Assembly: GCA_019925105.1 (NCBI GenBank)
Contig: JAHGAU010000031.1
Span: 384,501-448,500, forward strand
Length of the DNA stretch: 64,000 nucleotides
Direction of reading: 5' to 3'
DNA from: Niebla homalea
Lineage: Eukaryota > Ascomycota > Lecanoromycetes > Lecanorales > Ramalinaceae
The notes under the pieces are model-generated. The model did no database searches and was not told the DNA's origin. It saw nothing but the letters and a program-made list of their open reading frames with translations. Position numbers and translations under genes: made by a program. Of the stretch, positions 43,774 to 54,410 are shown one piece after another. Within the stretch, counting starts at the first letter, position 1. Each line of letters begins with the position of its first letter.

Positions 43774-44623
43774 ATTGATGAGACAGATGGACTAGCAATG
43801 CAAGCCTGTGAGACTATGAGGCTGTGACTCTTCCTATGGAAGCGCTTCAGCCTCTCAACCATTCCCTGTTTGCACCTCGATACCGATGGAACTTTTTGCC
43901 TTTGGGGCACCGACAGCCCAGTATCACTATGGCTCCCGACAATAAGGTTACAATTGCCTGATCGCATTCGCTCTGGCCATTCTTTCGCTCTTCGCTTGCG
44001 TCGTCAGATTCGTTTGGCGCGTCATCATCCTTCCGATATTCGTCATTCTTATTACAGTCAGGGCGTCTCATCTGTCAACACACTGGAGAAGCTCAGTACT
44101 CGGACAATTTCATGGCAACTGCAGGCTTGAAGCGACCGATGTGGATGTCTAAGCCTAAGTATTCAGTGTGTGACGCCAGCTCATTCAATTCAACATCATC
44201 TTTTCGACACGGGGCAAGCTCACCAGGAGGAAGTCCATCCACCTTCGCGTTGATGAGCTAAGCAAGGGAAGGTGCCCAAAGGACATTTGCAGACTGGAAA
44301 TAGCCGCCTTTGGCTTCAAAGCCTAATATCATGTACATAGAATTTCCTGCTAGATAAAAACCATCGAAGAAACTCTGCGTTTCACACTTGAGCAAGAGAG
44401 GCAATATGAGTCTTTATTTGATACTTGACCAGTAGCGGAGGTTGTATATGGCCTTCGAGCACACCCTTTGTAAATGCGACTGACTATACAAACGCCACCA
44501 TGCACCACTCATCGACCTCACACATGCTTGGGGGGACTTGTTCATCTCCCAATGTAATAGTCCACCCTTCTGCTGCCCACCTCCCCACCAGCCCTTTGTC
44601 GTCCCAACTCTCACAGACACCCC
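43774..44623. other. Intergenic, nothing recognised
   Basis: About 850 bp between the convergent ends of the RRM-like gene and PAM17. Short frames only. Confidence 0.45.
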
Positions 44624-45774
44624 TTATACAAAATTCGACTCCCTCCTCTTGTTAAACGCCCTCTGATCCTTCAACCACGTCCGGTACTCGCGCAGACTCC
44701 CAATCTTCTCTCCATACCAATCCGGCAGCGGATTGCCCGCGCTCGAGTAGCCCGCATTGGGCCGGTATTTCTTCACATGCTTGAAGAACTCCCTCTCCTT
44801 CTGTTGCGCCCCCCGGCGACACACGCATCAAAAGTCAGCAAATCATCTCTCTCTCTCTCTCTCTCTCTCAAATCGGCGCACATATACTCCTCTCTCTCAC
44901 CCTTTTTTCATTGGGAAGGAAACAACCAAAAGGAAAAAAAAAGAAAAAAAAGGAGAGAGAAACTCACATCCCGAAACTCCCCCCTCTGCGCCCGATAGAT
45001 CCGACCAAACACCCACCCGCCCACGCTCGGCCCCACCAGCCAACCCGCCGCCCCGACCGCCAGCGTCGCCCCGCCCATGACGAAGATCGGGTCCACCCCG
45101 CCGCCGAAGTAGTTGCTGACGGTCTCGAGCTGCGGGGGCTGCGCGGCCAGGTACTGGGCGCCGGCCATGAAGGTGGCGGTGGCGAAGGTGAGGGAGAAGG
45201 CGAGGTTGTAGCGGCGCCGGATCTTGCGGTGCTGGAAGAAGGCGTTCCAGGTCATCAGCGGCGGGGGGGTGGTGTTTGTGCTTGTTGTTGTGGTGGTGGT
45301 GGTGGTTGTTTTCGTGTTGGTACTTTCAGGGGACGACTGAGGCGGGGAAGAGGGGGAGGCGGAGGAGGAAAGGGTGATGGGGGCGGCGGAGCTGGTGGTC
45401 GGGTCCGGGGTGGCGTCGATGATGGGGACGGTGGAGGCGGATTCGGCGGGCACGGAGGGTTGGGACGTCGTGACGGGTTCGAGGACGTTTGGGGGGGGAT
45501 TGGAGCTGGAGCTGGAAGAGGAGGCGTGACGGAGGTGGAAGGGGATGGCTGATCTCGTAGTGATGGGATTGGTAGGGTGTCTGCAAGCTGTAGCTGGCGT
45601 TATGGTCCGCTTCGGTGTGATACCGGATGGGCAGTCGATTCGAAACGACAGGCAGCGCTGTTGATTCTGGGAGAGGATGGTCGAAGCTGCAGTGCATGAT
45701 GGCGTTAGGATGCTCGACTGGATCTTGATGCTCAGGAGCGCGGAGCGCAGAGGGGCGTGGTGAGTGATCAGCAT
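44624..45774 (-). CDS. PAM17: Mitochondrial import motor subunit Pam17
   Basis: Exon 1 is 45774-44968 and exon 2 is 44800-44624, joined across a 167-bp intron in phase 0, giving 327 residues. Pam17 associates with TIM23 at the inner membrane and helps organise the presequence-translocase motor. The N-terminus is basic and Ser/Thr-rich, as expected for a mitochondrial presequence. The conserved part begins at PLMTWNAFFQHRKIRRRYNL and has two membrane segments (AFSLTFATATFMAGAQYL; the second around DPIFVMGGATLAVGAAGWL). The second exon supplies KEREFFKHVKKYR, NPLPDWYGEKIGSL and WLKDQRAFNKRR, the family C-terminus. A poly-threonine run (nine Thr) lies in the linker after the presequence and makes this protein longer than the yeast one. 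The intron carries a (TC)n tract. Confidence 0.93.
44846..44869. repeat. (TC)12 microsatellite inside the PAM17 intron
   Basis: A 24-base run of alternating T and C on the plus strand lies in the 167-bp PAM17 intron, which is unusually long for this window. On the transcribed strand it reads GA. Length variation between strains is likely. Confidence 0.9.
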
Positions 45775-46126
45775 TGTGGGTGCACACTTAGATCCATTGA
45801 ATGGTTTTCTGATGGTCAGTTTTATGCTGAATATTCAATCCGGCAATTGGCCGGAAATAAGACCGCGATTTCATCTCCACCATCTTGGAGGATTCAATAT
45901 ACGGTGATGACACGGTGCTAAGACAAATTGTTCACTTAATGAATCGGGTTGTATGCTACATGAGTTGCTGCATGCTATCTAAAGCTGCTCGATGTGACCG
46001 ACAGAGGCCATTGTCCAACACTCAGATCATCATTCAGACTCGCAGAAGGCCTTCCGCTGGCCGATCTGCTTTTCCTCCATCAATCCTCGCAGAAGGCCTT
46101 CCGCTGGCCGATCTGCTTTTCCTCCA
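45775..46126. other. PAM17 promoter / securin 3' region
   Basis: 352 bp between two tandem minus-strand genes. The right end contains the first copy of a 47-bp duplication listed separately; the rest shows nothing further. Confidence 0.5.
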
Positions 46127-46134
46127 TCAATCCT
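46041..46134. repeat. Two perfect tandem copies of a 47-bp unit over the securin stop codon
   Basis: The 47-bp unit beginning cgcagaaggccttccgctgg occurs at 46041-46087 and again, identically, at 46088-46134. The right copy overlaps the last codons and stop (46127-46129) of the securin gene. The left copy therefore duplicates coding-end and 3' UTR sequence just downstream of the stop. The identity of the copies suggests a recent event. Confidence 0.95.
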
Positions 46135-47609
46135 CGCCTAAAGTCAATTGGAAGTCGTCCAGCGCATCTTTCCTCAATTGCTCGTCCATGGCGACCTCCC
46201 TTTCCAATGCCTCCTGTTGTTGTTTCTGATTGCGCTCCGAGTCCTTTAGGATCCCTAACCTCCAGCATTCCAACCACATGTCACTGCCTAATGGTGGCTC
46301 ACCATAGCGTGAGTAGTATTGTCCGGGTGTAATAGAAGTATCTCGCTCTTCGAATGGGACAAATCCGTCTGCCTTGGCTGGAGGGTTCGTTGTCTTCTTC
46401 AAGCTGTTGGAAACCACACGACCCCTCGAGCGACCCATTGTCGTTCTGGAAGCCGCAACTGCCGCTGTATGTCGCATGGATGATGGATTAGTAGGTTGAG
46501 GTGGAGCTTTTTCGTTTCCTGTCATACCAAAGCGAGGCTTGGCAGTTGAAGTTGTGGGCTTTTTGACAGGATCCGGCATCGGCTTTGATGTTTTTGGCTT
46601 GGACAGGGCTGCTGCGGCTGCTCTCGACTTTACTGTAGACGGAGGACTTGGTCGCTTGGTAGTTGATGGCTTGGGTTCCTTCTTCGGGGCTACTTCTGCA
46701 TCAAGTATGGCAATCGTTTTATCATACTCCTGCTGCGCCTCTTTCCTCTTCTCAAACGTCGTCTTGCAGACCTCGCCGGGGCACTCTGGGTAGTGTGTAC
46801 ATGGCCAGGGTGAGCTGTCCATATCCAATTGAATCTTGGCTTGCAGCCTCCTGTCCGTCCGGGACCAATCTTCTTCTTTGCGCTTTTGCTCGTGGTCGTT
46901 CAGACTGAGCCCGTCCAAACCTTTTTTGTTGCAAGCGTGTTCGAGCCAGCCATCGAATATGTTGTCTGTGTCAAACATGGATAGATTGAGCTCGGTATGG
47001 TCAAAGGGTAGGTCAGGGAGATCTGTTCCCGTGTTAGCACAATGTTCATCTCGAGCATCATACTCTGTTCATAGCCACCTTTCGGTTTGGGCGGCATGTA
47101 TTCGATGTCAGGTACTTTTGACTCGTCCTCGTCGCCCAGCACGTCAAGCTTGGTCATTTCTGCAGGCACGGCTTTCGGCTTCGGTTTTCTCGTAGACATG
47201 CTCTTCTTGTTCGACTTTCCCAAATCGTCCTTGATTGGTACAGCCGGTGTCTGAAATGCTTTGGCTTTTGCATTCGTCGTTTTTGCACCCAACGGTGCTC
47301 GATTCTTTGGCCCTGCTCCTCTCGTCAGCCAAGGGACCTTTCGATCTCCGACCTCTGCGTCCTACCCATTGGCGTGGCAAAGGCATTCTTGCCAGTGCCG
47401 TTGATCTTCAGCGCAGTCTTGCCGCTACCACCACCAAACATCCCATCTCCATTCTCATCGTTCAGCGGAAGCTTGAACGCAGGGGTCTTTGGAATCTTAT
47501 TGCCAGGCGTTTTGGGCCCCAGCTGCCGAGCTCCCTGGTTCAGTGGTTTCGATGCTGCAGCAGCATGATGGCCGTGCACCAGATTTTCTTGATCTCGAGC
47601 TGCCAGCAT
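46127..47609 (-). CDS. Securin-like protein (Cut2 type)
   Basis: Three exons, 47609-47366, 47312-47079 and 47022-46127, join to 1374 nt (457 residues) with introns of 53 and 56 bp, both phase 1. Securin inhibits separase until anaphase and is destroyed by the APC/C. The joins rebuild FATPMGPKNRAPLGAKTTNA and KAKAFQTPAVP, then PDIEYMPPKPKDLPDLPFDH. The IEYMPP block and the PLG-x-K-TTN segment match the fission-yeast Cut2 pattern and its filamentous-fungal counterparts. The N-terminus MLAARDQENLVHGH holds a RxxxxL/xEN degron-like element, although not a perfect KEN box. The C-terminal half is basic, Pro/Lys-rich and disordered, with a conserved-looking WLECWRLGILKDSERN. The identification rests on short motifs, since securins diverge quickly. 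It is divergent from tropomyosin. Confidence 0.75.
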
Positions 47610-47931
47610 CTTGATTTTTGTCGAGCCAATTCAATGTTTTACTTATGTCATATCTTGACAGTGATGCGTGAAGATGCCAGGATTGAACGATGTTCGCATT
47701 ATTTACTCTGTTGCTGGAGAGATGCACGGCGAAACGTTTTACCGGGTGGGCCTCTTTCCCCTGCAGGCCCATTGTTAGAGGTCTTGACAAACGGTCGTAC
47801 CACAATTCAGCGACTGTTAAATCGATTCTCTCAGCTTCTTGACATACTCCTTGGGTAGTTGGCCATTCACTGCGAGTTAGAAAGTCTCCCATCCACAGTG
47901 GTTCTCCTGCACACCAATACATACCCAGACC
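47610..47931. promoter_or_regulatory. Divergent securin/tropomyosin intergenic promoter
   Basis: These 322 bp separate the two start codons and must contain both promoters and leaders. I find no ACGCGT box like those of the MCM7 promoter. Confidence 0.55.
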
Positions 47932-48595
47932 ATGTCTCAACTTGCAGGCATCAAGTCGGTCTGTGCATCACCTCCCTTTTGATTGAATACAGCTCCTTTG
48001 ACCTAGTCTACCGCCACAGGGCTACTCTCCCGAATGAGTGTCTGTATGCTGACGCTTTTCCTTCCAGAAACTAGAGTCCATCCGAGCAGAAGCGGATGCC
48101 TCGTCAGCCAAAGTTGAGGAACTACAATCAAAGATCAAGACCCTCGAATCCGAAAACATGTCAAAGGAACACGAGATCTCATCACTCAGGCACAACAACA
48201 ACAATCTTGAAGCAGAGGTCGAGAAGCTCGAAGGCCAGGTGACGAAACATAAGGATGAAATTGGTCGAATTGGTGAAGCTGGCACCCAGAACGAGGCGCT
48301 TCAACGGAGGCTGCAGCTGCTAGAGGAGGAGGCCGAGGAATCGGATAAGAATCTGAGGGAGACGAATGAGAAGTATGCTCCTCCCATTATTCCCATCCAA
48401 AATGAATTCTTTGGCTGACTACTGCATCACAGGCTACGTCAGACAGACGTCAAAGCTGGACACTACGAGCGCAAGGTACAGGCGTTGGAGAACTCGCAAG
48501 AGCAGTGGGAGCACAAGTACGAGGAGATGGCGCAGAAGTATGCAACGGTCAAGAAGGAGCTGGAGGATTTCCAGATTGAGATCGGCAACATTTGA
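47932..48595 (+). CDS. TPM1: Tropomyosin
   Basis: Exons 47932-47958, 48068-48372 and 48433-48595 join to 495 nt (164 residues, close to the usual 161 of filamentous fungi). Tropomyosin is a continuous parallel coiled coil that polymerises along actin cables and supports polarised growth and cytokinesis. Matching blocks are LESIRAEADASSAKVEEL, QNEALQRRLQLLEEEAEESD, KNLRETNEKLRQTDVKAGH, ERKVQALENSQEQWEHKYEE and the C-terminal FQIEIGNI. The last two exons are certain. The first exon, MSQLAGIKS, is less so: its donor is GTCTGT, which is non-standard, and the usual fungal start is MDKIKEK. The ATG has a good context (CAGACCATG) and the join keeps the heptad phase. An alternative first exon would have to lie outside the stretch I examined. 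Confidence 0.87.
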
Positions 48596-48819
48596 GGCAG
48601 CCCGTCAAGGAGAAAAGTCGGGTTGGGTTGCTTAATTTGCTTCTGAGCTTGCTTTTGGCCGAATGTCACCTTGTGTCTTCAGGCGATGTCTTTCCGGGTC
48701 TTTACACAGAGACGTCTTACCTGGACAGCTTCTCTTAAGATGGAGTTGGGCCAATCACTCTAGCGCTGGACAGCATATGGAATCATTTCGAATGGGGTAT
48801 CATATTTGCATCATCAGGT

Positions 48820-49509
48820 TCATGACCGACGTAGCTTGGCTTTTGCTTTGCTGCCTGATCTCTCTTTGTGCCGCGTCAGCTTCCTCTCTGCCTTGCTCTC
48901 GTACCGAAATTTCTTCTTCTTTGTCCTTTTCTTGACTTGGAGATTCGGCTTCTGATGGCTCGATCTTCCGCCCTCGCCCTTCTCTCCTTGCCGCTCACTG
49001 TATTTTTTTGACGGCCTGTCGGCTTCCTCATTCTCTTCACCCGTCTCGTCCTCGCTTCTGGCCCTCCTCATCCCATCCTTCGAAACATCGACAGCCTCGA
49101 CAGTGACGGTGGCATACTTATCCTCATCCACATACTCCTCCTCATGATCCACTTTCTCAACCTCCTCAATACCTGCCCATTCTTCCCCTCCCTCGAACTC
49201 CTCACTCTCACTCTCAACGTCCTCTTGATCCCTCAACGTCGCATTCACAGCCTCAACATGCCTCTCCAAGTCCGCCTTGCGCTCGTCCCGCCAAGATTTC
49301 CTCGCCGCGATCTTCTCCTCCCTCTCCCGTTTTGCAGCTTCCCCCTTGGCATTCTTGATCCGCTGCTGCTTGCGCTTGTGGAAGCCTGTGAGGTATTCTT
49401 GGCGGGCGGCGGTGTCGAACGTGATTTCCTCGATGGCGGGGGCGGATTTGCGGCGTTTTTTTGCCGGAGCAGTCGGGGGGAAAGAGTACTTGCGTTTCCC
49501 GAGAGACAT
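48820..49509 (-). CDS. RRP17: Ribosomal RNA-processing protein 17 (Nop25/NOL12 family)
   Basis: A single exon gives 229 residues from ATG 49509. The N-terminal half is the Nop25 domain: ITFDTAARQEYLTGFHKRKQ, then RIKNAKGEAAKREREEKI and RKSWRDERKADLERHVEAV. The middle is acidic (EESEEFEGGEEW-like) and the C-terminus is strongly basic and repetitive (KKRTKKKKFRYESKAERK, HKERSGSKAKAKLRR), a nucleolar localisation type tail. Yeast Rrp17 is a nucleolar 5'-3' exonuclease that trims 5.8S and 25S rRNA 5' ends during 60S assembly. Length and layout agree. It converges on the tropomyosin gene, with 224 bp between stops. Confidence 0.92.
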   Translation of the reverse strand: MSLGKRKYSFPPTAPAKKRRKSAPAIEEITFDTAARQEYLTGFHKRKQQRIKNAKGEAAKREREEKIAARKSWRDERKADLERHVEAVNATLRDQEDVESESEEFEGGEEWAGIEEVEKVDHEEEYVDEDKYATVTVEAVDVSKDGMRRARSEDETGEENEEADRPSKKYSERQGEKGEGGRSSHQKPNLQVKKRTKKKKFRYESKAERKLTRHKERSGSKAKAKLRRS

Positions 49510-50844
49510 GTTTGTGGTGCCAGTACCTGGTCAAGGCTTTTCAAATATCTTGATTTTGGCTTGTGAGAGAGTCTAGTTAGACCCGCCTGCTCCGGGTGGG
49601 GAATCAAGGAGGTCTCAGCCTCTCCGGGTGGCTGAAGCCACTGCCGCGGGGTACCCAGAGTAATTTGAACAGTCATGCGACTGGCACTACAGCACCAAAA
49701 TCGGTGGTTTACGAAGAGATTCCTGGTATATAAGATGTAGAGAAAAGCTCAACAAGCATCTGCTGTACCAAAGACAATCATAGCTCCTGTCAAAAAGTTA
49801 CTCTGCAGCTTATTAAACACATGCTTGACAGGGTTTTCAATGTGCAGGGAAGGGGCTCGGCGGTGGTGGATTCCGTCCCGGCGGCATGACTTGCAGAATT
49901 GACGACGTTAGACGACTAGAACTACACGCGATGGCTTTGACAGCTCGAGGTTTAAATTTGGGACATTCACCATTTCAATGAATGCCTTCATTGGGGAGGC
50001 TCTTGTTCGACTTGCAGAACTTCCCAAGCTTCGACCATATTGCCATGTGTGGAACCCTTAGGCCGGCACTGGATGAGCAGCCAAGACAGTTTTGCGATGC
50101 GTGAAACACCAGGTTCACAAACAGGATGGTTGGCTGCGCTTGGAGATGATGCACAATACTTTGAATATTTGCCTCAGTGCTCAAGGTGAACATGTACGGA
50201 TTAAATGACACCGCTAGTCAAAAGATCGTGCGATAAAAGCTTTTCAGCACTTGACATCTGCCCTAAATGGTCTTTTGTTTACATGCCATTTTCTATAACG
50301 GCGTCAAGTGGTTCGCAGAGAGGAAGCATATTTTGAGCAAAATGTCCTGGCTGTATCTTAAATTCATTTCTGTTAAGCTTGTGAAGGTATGTGTGAACAG
50401 CTTCTACTATCTTCGTCGCTTCCTCGCCACTTGGCTTTGGTGTAGAGATTCGATCTCTGGCGCGCTTATTTTCCCCTTCTGCCAATATCAACAGCATGCT
50501 CGTTCACTGCCGTCACCATCTGCCATCTTCCCCAGACACTGCGCTTGAATCTAAGACAGGCTACCATATGGAGCCCAATTCTCATAGAGTGAAAAACCCT
50601 CCAAACCCCGGTATAAAGCAAGAAGTCTTCGCAATGAGTACTGAGTCTGTCAAGCACAAGTATATGATACAGCCATTGTGACGCTTTCATACTCGGCCTA
50701 CATTCTCATTTGTTGGAAATCCTTGCGACATACAAGAGAGGAAGACTTTGTCAACAAAACACCCGTCCATTTAAAAAGGTCCATTCCGCTTTAAACCCGC
50801 CTTCCTGAGACAGCGTTTTGGCGAAAGCCTTGCCCGCAGCAAAG
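49510..50844. other. Intergenic, nothing recognised
   Basis: About 1.3 kb with the RRP17 promoter at its left end. The remaining short frames on both strands show no protein-like feature. Confidence 0.45.
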
Positions 50845-51583
50845 ATGATGATCAACTTGTCCCAGACATCTGCTATCAGCGCTATCGTAGCGCAATTCAC
50901 AGTTGCCATCGTGAATGGCGCCATCGTTGCTCCAAATCCGTCCATCAATAGCGCAATCAATGCCGCAAATTCCACTTCACTCGAGAAGCCTGGCATCGGA
51001 GTGCACAGCGAGTATGAGCTCCTCCCACTCCTAACCTTTGCCTCGCTGAATCTATTCCATCAGATTTCCACCCGGCCCCAAGCCTCCGACAGACCCTTGG
51101 CCCGTCTATCTCCGTTATACAGACCTGGACACTCCAACTTCGATGAATTTCGCCCACTTCTCCGACGTGGAACCCCGGAACGAAACACAACTCGAGCTGG
51201 CACTCCAGAAAGCCCTCTATCAATGCAGTCAACCCCGCCTCCGTACCCAACTCATGGAACCACTCGAAGAATACTTTTGGTCGGAGACATGGAAAGATTT
51301 TAACACGCGCGTCACAGTAATAGCCGCAAGTGATCCACCGTCCAGGGAGGAGCCGCATAAGCCTGTCGGGCTGACATTCAACATATGGCTGAATTGCTTG
51401 ATCGCGATCAATCGCTTCAGGCTGGCGTACCCGGGCGTGTACTTCACATATGATATCTTCATCCACGCGGGAGGTTATCAGAACCTTTTCGTAGGATCTG
51501 GAGAGGTACAGGGGGCTCAGTGGGAGCCAGGCTTGCAAGCGACAGCCTCGAAAGGAAACGAGACTATTCAGTTGGCTTCATAA
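50845..51583 (+). CDS. Hypothetical protein, two exons
   Basis: Exon 1 (50845-51011) and exon 2 (51064-51583) join across a 52-bp intron with donor GTATGA, a CTAAC branch-site match and acceptor ATCAG, giving 228 residues. The join reads GVHSEFPPGPKPPTDPWPVY, then LRYTDLDTPTSMNFAHFSDV, which flows naturally, unlike either frame alone. The N-terminus is Ala/Asn-rich and mildly hydrophobic. The C-terminal domain looks folded, with EPLEEYFWSETWKDFNTRVT, VGLTFNIWLNCLIAINRFRL and FTYDIFIHAGGYQNLFVGSG. I recognise no family. The start at the ATG pair 50845/50848 is not certain, because an upstream exon could exist. Confidence 0.6.
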
Positions 51584-52953
51584 TGACGAGGTATGACTTC
51601 GCCCATAGCTCATGTAGCTCAGCCTGAATGAAGAAGAAACAGTAATAGGGATTGCACGGCCACAATGAGGACTTGCATACGTGCGACTAAACGTAAGATG
51701 CTCAGTCTTTGTCACTCGTACTGGCGACAGTAATGCAGCAACATTGTAGATCAATGTGAAGTGCAACACACCACTAGTACTGGCGACAGTGTTTCTTCAA
51801 TATTCCGGATAAACGTGAAGTGGAGCACATCACACATCATCCCTCCTCTTTCTTCTCTTCGAGCAAGCGAATCTTCTAGATATTACAGCCTTTTCTTTGC
51901 CTCACGATGCTGTCAATCTCACATCGAGTTCTCCAAGCTATGGTTTTTCACATCAGCATTAGCTGCCGCGTAAGCTGGTGCTCACCCCTGTCTTCAAGAG
52001 AGTCTCGCTACCTTCCGCCAACTAATGTGCCCTGGGTCCTTGTCAACAATCACCGATTACCTGCTTGTAGTGAAGTCACAATGGATTTCCCAAAATACCT
52101 CACAGCAATGTTCAGACAACCAAACGACTGATGGACTCCTTACAGATCTCTTGGTGGCACATAAGGCTCATCAAGATCCTGCCATATCATTCGAGTGGTG
52201 AGCGAGTCAGCCTAGTCGCCACGGCTATCGGGTGTCATGAGGCCGGGTTTTGCAGGCCCAATACCTGTGTATGTTGATGTTGCGTAATCTGTGATCGCTT
52301 TTCTGAAGTCAATCATAGAAAAGGGATTCAGCATTGGCCTCGAAGACCATCTTATGCCCACAACGCGAATCTTTATCTGGGATGTCAACGGTCATGGCTG
52401 GTGCTATTGGCAACACCACCCACAATCTGCCCGGAACATCAGCCACGAGACAGACTTCAAGTCAAAAATTCGCTTAAGACGTTGACCTGATGTTGGAGTT
52501 GTGCTGCGCAAGGACCATTAAAAGCCTGCCAGGCTCCGCCTTCCTTGTTCCTCCTTCATACATCTTTTTTTTTGTCCCGAAAGACTCAGGGGATGATCAT
52601 CATCGGCATGACCGTCATCCCAAAATCTTATAGGTCATGAAGCTGTTGCTCAGTAAATATACACTCCCTAGGTTACCTTCCATCCCTTTCTCTTGCCCCT
52701 CATCTGCGAAACCAGCCCGCCAAAAGCCTCACCCAAAGAAAACTACTCCTCACGAGAACGACGATCGAGCTGATACGGATATCGGGATTCCACAAGCAAA
52801 AAAACAAGCTTTCAACCATTGTTCATCGCGCGTGATTAAGACTCCAAATGAGAACCTTCGTTAACTATTACGCTTACCAGGTAGTTGATTAGGGGCACAG
52901 CTTTAGTATAAAGTCTACGAAGTTGAGGCCTCTATTCGTTACAGGACGCCGTA
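51584..52953. other. Intergenic; short direct repeat only
   Basis: No gene is supported. The block actagtactggcgacagt near 51772 resembles gtcactcgtactggcgacagt near 51712, a short imperfect direct repeat about 60 bp apart. Otherwise only short frames are present. Confidence 0.4.
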
Positions 52954-53634
52954 GTGAACGATTCCTCGAAACAATGCACGAGCTGCGTCTACCGGTTCCA
53001 GGCGTCAAATGGTGCAAAGATGTGTCAACAAAATCAAAGCGCCTGTTGCGAGGAATCGCCAGGGTTCCGAGGGGCTCCCGAATACATTGCATACTGCTCC
53101 AAGGAATACGCAGAGGGAGAAGAATGTTGGGCCTACCTAGGGACAAGGGAGGGGGCACGAGTGCAACAACAGAAGCTGCGCAGCTGCAACTGCGCCGTAC
53201 AAGGTCAGTTGATCCCTACCCGAAAGCGAAAGTCATCGTTACAATGGCGGCCCTCAGACCGAGGCAGTCCTGAAAGTCTTCTTCGAGTCCCAAGATTCGA
53301 ATGCCATCCAAGAATCACTAAATCCAAAGAGGGACGAAACTTTCGATGGAGGAAAGTCAAGCACACTGGCCAAGCCAGCGAAGGAGATCTAGCAAGCGCA
53401 CCAGAGCAGGAGAAACCAAAGAATCAGAACATGCGTTTCTCAGCCCAGCATGCTGCGTGGGGAATAGAGTGGAAGCAGAGAAGTGGCTTTGCGTTGACTG
53501 ATCCTCGCAAAAGATGGGAGTCACTCCCGGAAGCACCACGGGACCTCCCCCCAAGCGTATCCTCAGACAGCAGTGACAGCAGTGAGTCCGAGGCGCCTCC
53601 AAAACACCATCTCCGGAAACGCAGCAACAAGTGA
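52954..53634 (+). CDS. Uncertain Cys-rich ORF, possibly part of a multi-exon gene
   Basis: The plus frame is open for 226 codons but begins on GTG, so a start or exon upstream is missing. The first about 85 residues are Cys-rich: CTSCVYRFQASNGAKMC, SACCEES, YCSKEY, EECWAY and SCNC. That pattern resembles the Cys clusters of some fungal hypothetical proteins. The end is Ser/Asp-rich and basic (SSDSSDSSESEAPPKHHLRK). Frames at 53644-53994 and 54120-54410 continue with protein-like composition, so all three may be exons of one gene or of one decayed gene. I could not prove any intron. Confidence 0.35.
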   Translation: MNDSSKQCTSCVYRFQASNGAKMCQQNQSACCEESPGFRGAPEYIAYCSKEYAEGEECWAYLGTREGARVQQQKLRSCNCAVQGQLIPTRKRKSSLQWRPSDRGSPESLLRVPRFECHPRITKSKEGRNFRWRKVKHTGQASEGDLASAPEQEKPKNQNMRFSAQHAAWGIEWKQRSGFALTDPRKRWESLPEAPRDLPPSVSSDSSDSSESEAPPKHHLRKRSNK

Positions 53635-54119
53635 AGTGCCAGGATGATGGACCAAACTTCCCTTCTTTCTCGTTCTCCTTCAATCTTCCACCATTCATCG
53701 CGACCTCCAAAGACACCTAGCAGACAGGCCAATCCTCTTAAGTTTGTTCAATCTTCGGTGGTTTGGCTTCCAACTTTGAAGCATCCAGTGCGTCTTGCTC
53801 GGCAGACCCGGCGTTCTTCTCGACAGACGCACACCCTTCCGCCATCTCTGGTCAACGCTTGCAAGGCCCTTTGTGACGAGGCTCATAGCCTCAAGGATCT
53901 AAAGTCGGAACAGCCGATCAGCATCTCCTGGATAAAGCCAAGATTCTATCACAGTAACACACTGTCCGAATGGTATCCAAGATTGGAGCTATAATAGCTT
54001 GCCAGGGGCAGATGATGATGTCGAAGTATTGAAGCCAATGCCTCTTGACACTGATCCTTACGAAACCCGCTAGGACAACTTTCCGGCTGCGGGTTTGATC
54101 ACAGAAGATCACCTAGCAA

Positions 54120-54410
54120 GTGGAGCATGACCAGCTGGGGGTCTTGGGAGATGAAGCCATTGTAGAGTTCAAAATTGAATGCAAGGAAAAGCATAAAATG
54201 GCCTTGAAACGTTCAGCTAAGGAGAACTATGCAACCGAAATGGAGGCAGAATGGAGGGCTAAGTATCTCAAGCAGGCTATTGAGCAGGCAAAGGAAGAGG
54301 GACGAGCAGAAGAGGCAACGCGCTGGAAGAAAAAGTGGAATGGGCAAATGAGTCTATTCGCACTGACATCCCCAAGTGATGAGGGTGCTCGAAGTGGTCA
54401 GGATGCATGA
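54120..54410 (+). CDS. Uncertain charged helical ORF, 96 residues
   Basis: An ATG at 54123 or the open frame from 54120 encodes a highly charged, Ala/Glu/Lys-rich helix (ATEMEAEWRAKYLKQAIEQA, EEGRAEEATRWKKKW). Such composition is unlikely by chance, but no family or partner exon is established. It could be the 3' exon of a gene starting near 52954. Confidence 0.33.
   Translation: MEHDQLGVLGDEAIVEFKIECKEKHKMALKRSAKENYATEMEAEWRAKYLKQAIEQAKEEGRAEEATRWKKKWNGQMSLFALTSPSDEGARSGQDA

Noticed and set aside
44911..45552. Plus-strand 213-codon Gly-rich frame over PAM17
   Set aside because: It is the antisense of the PAM17 low-complexity exon; the minus strand has clear family motifs.
50957..51538. Minus-strand 193-codon frame
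   Set aside because: The plus strand has a convincing intron with a branch-site match and a natural joined protein; the minus frame looks like its antisense.
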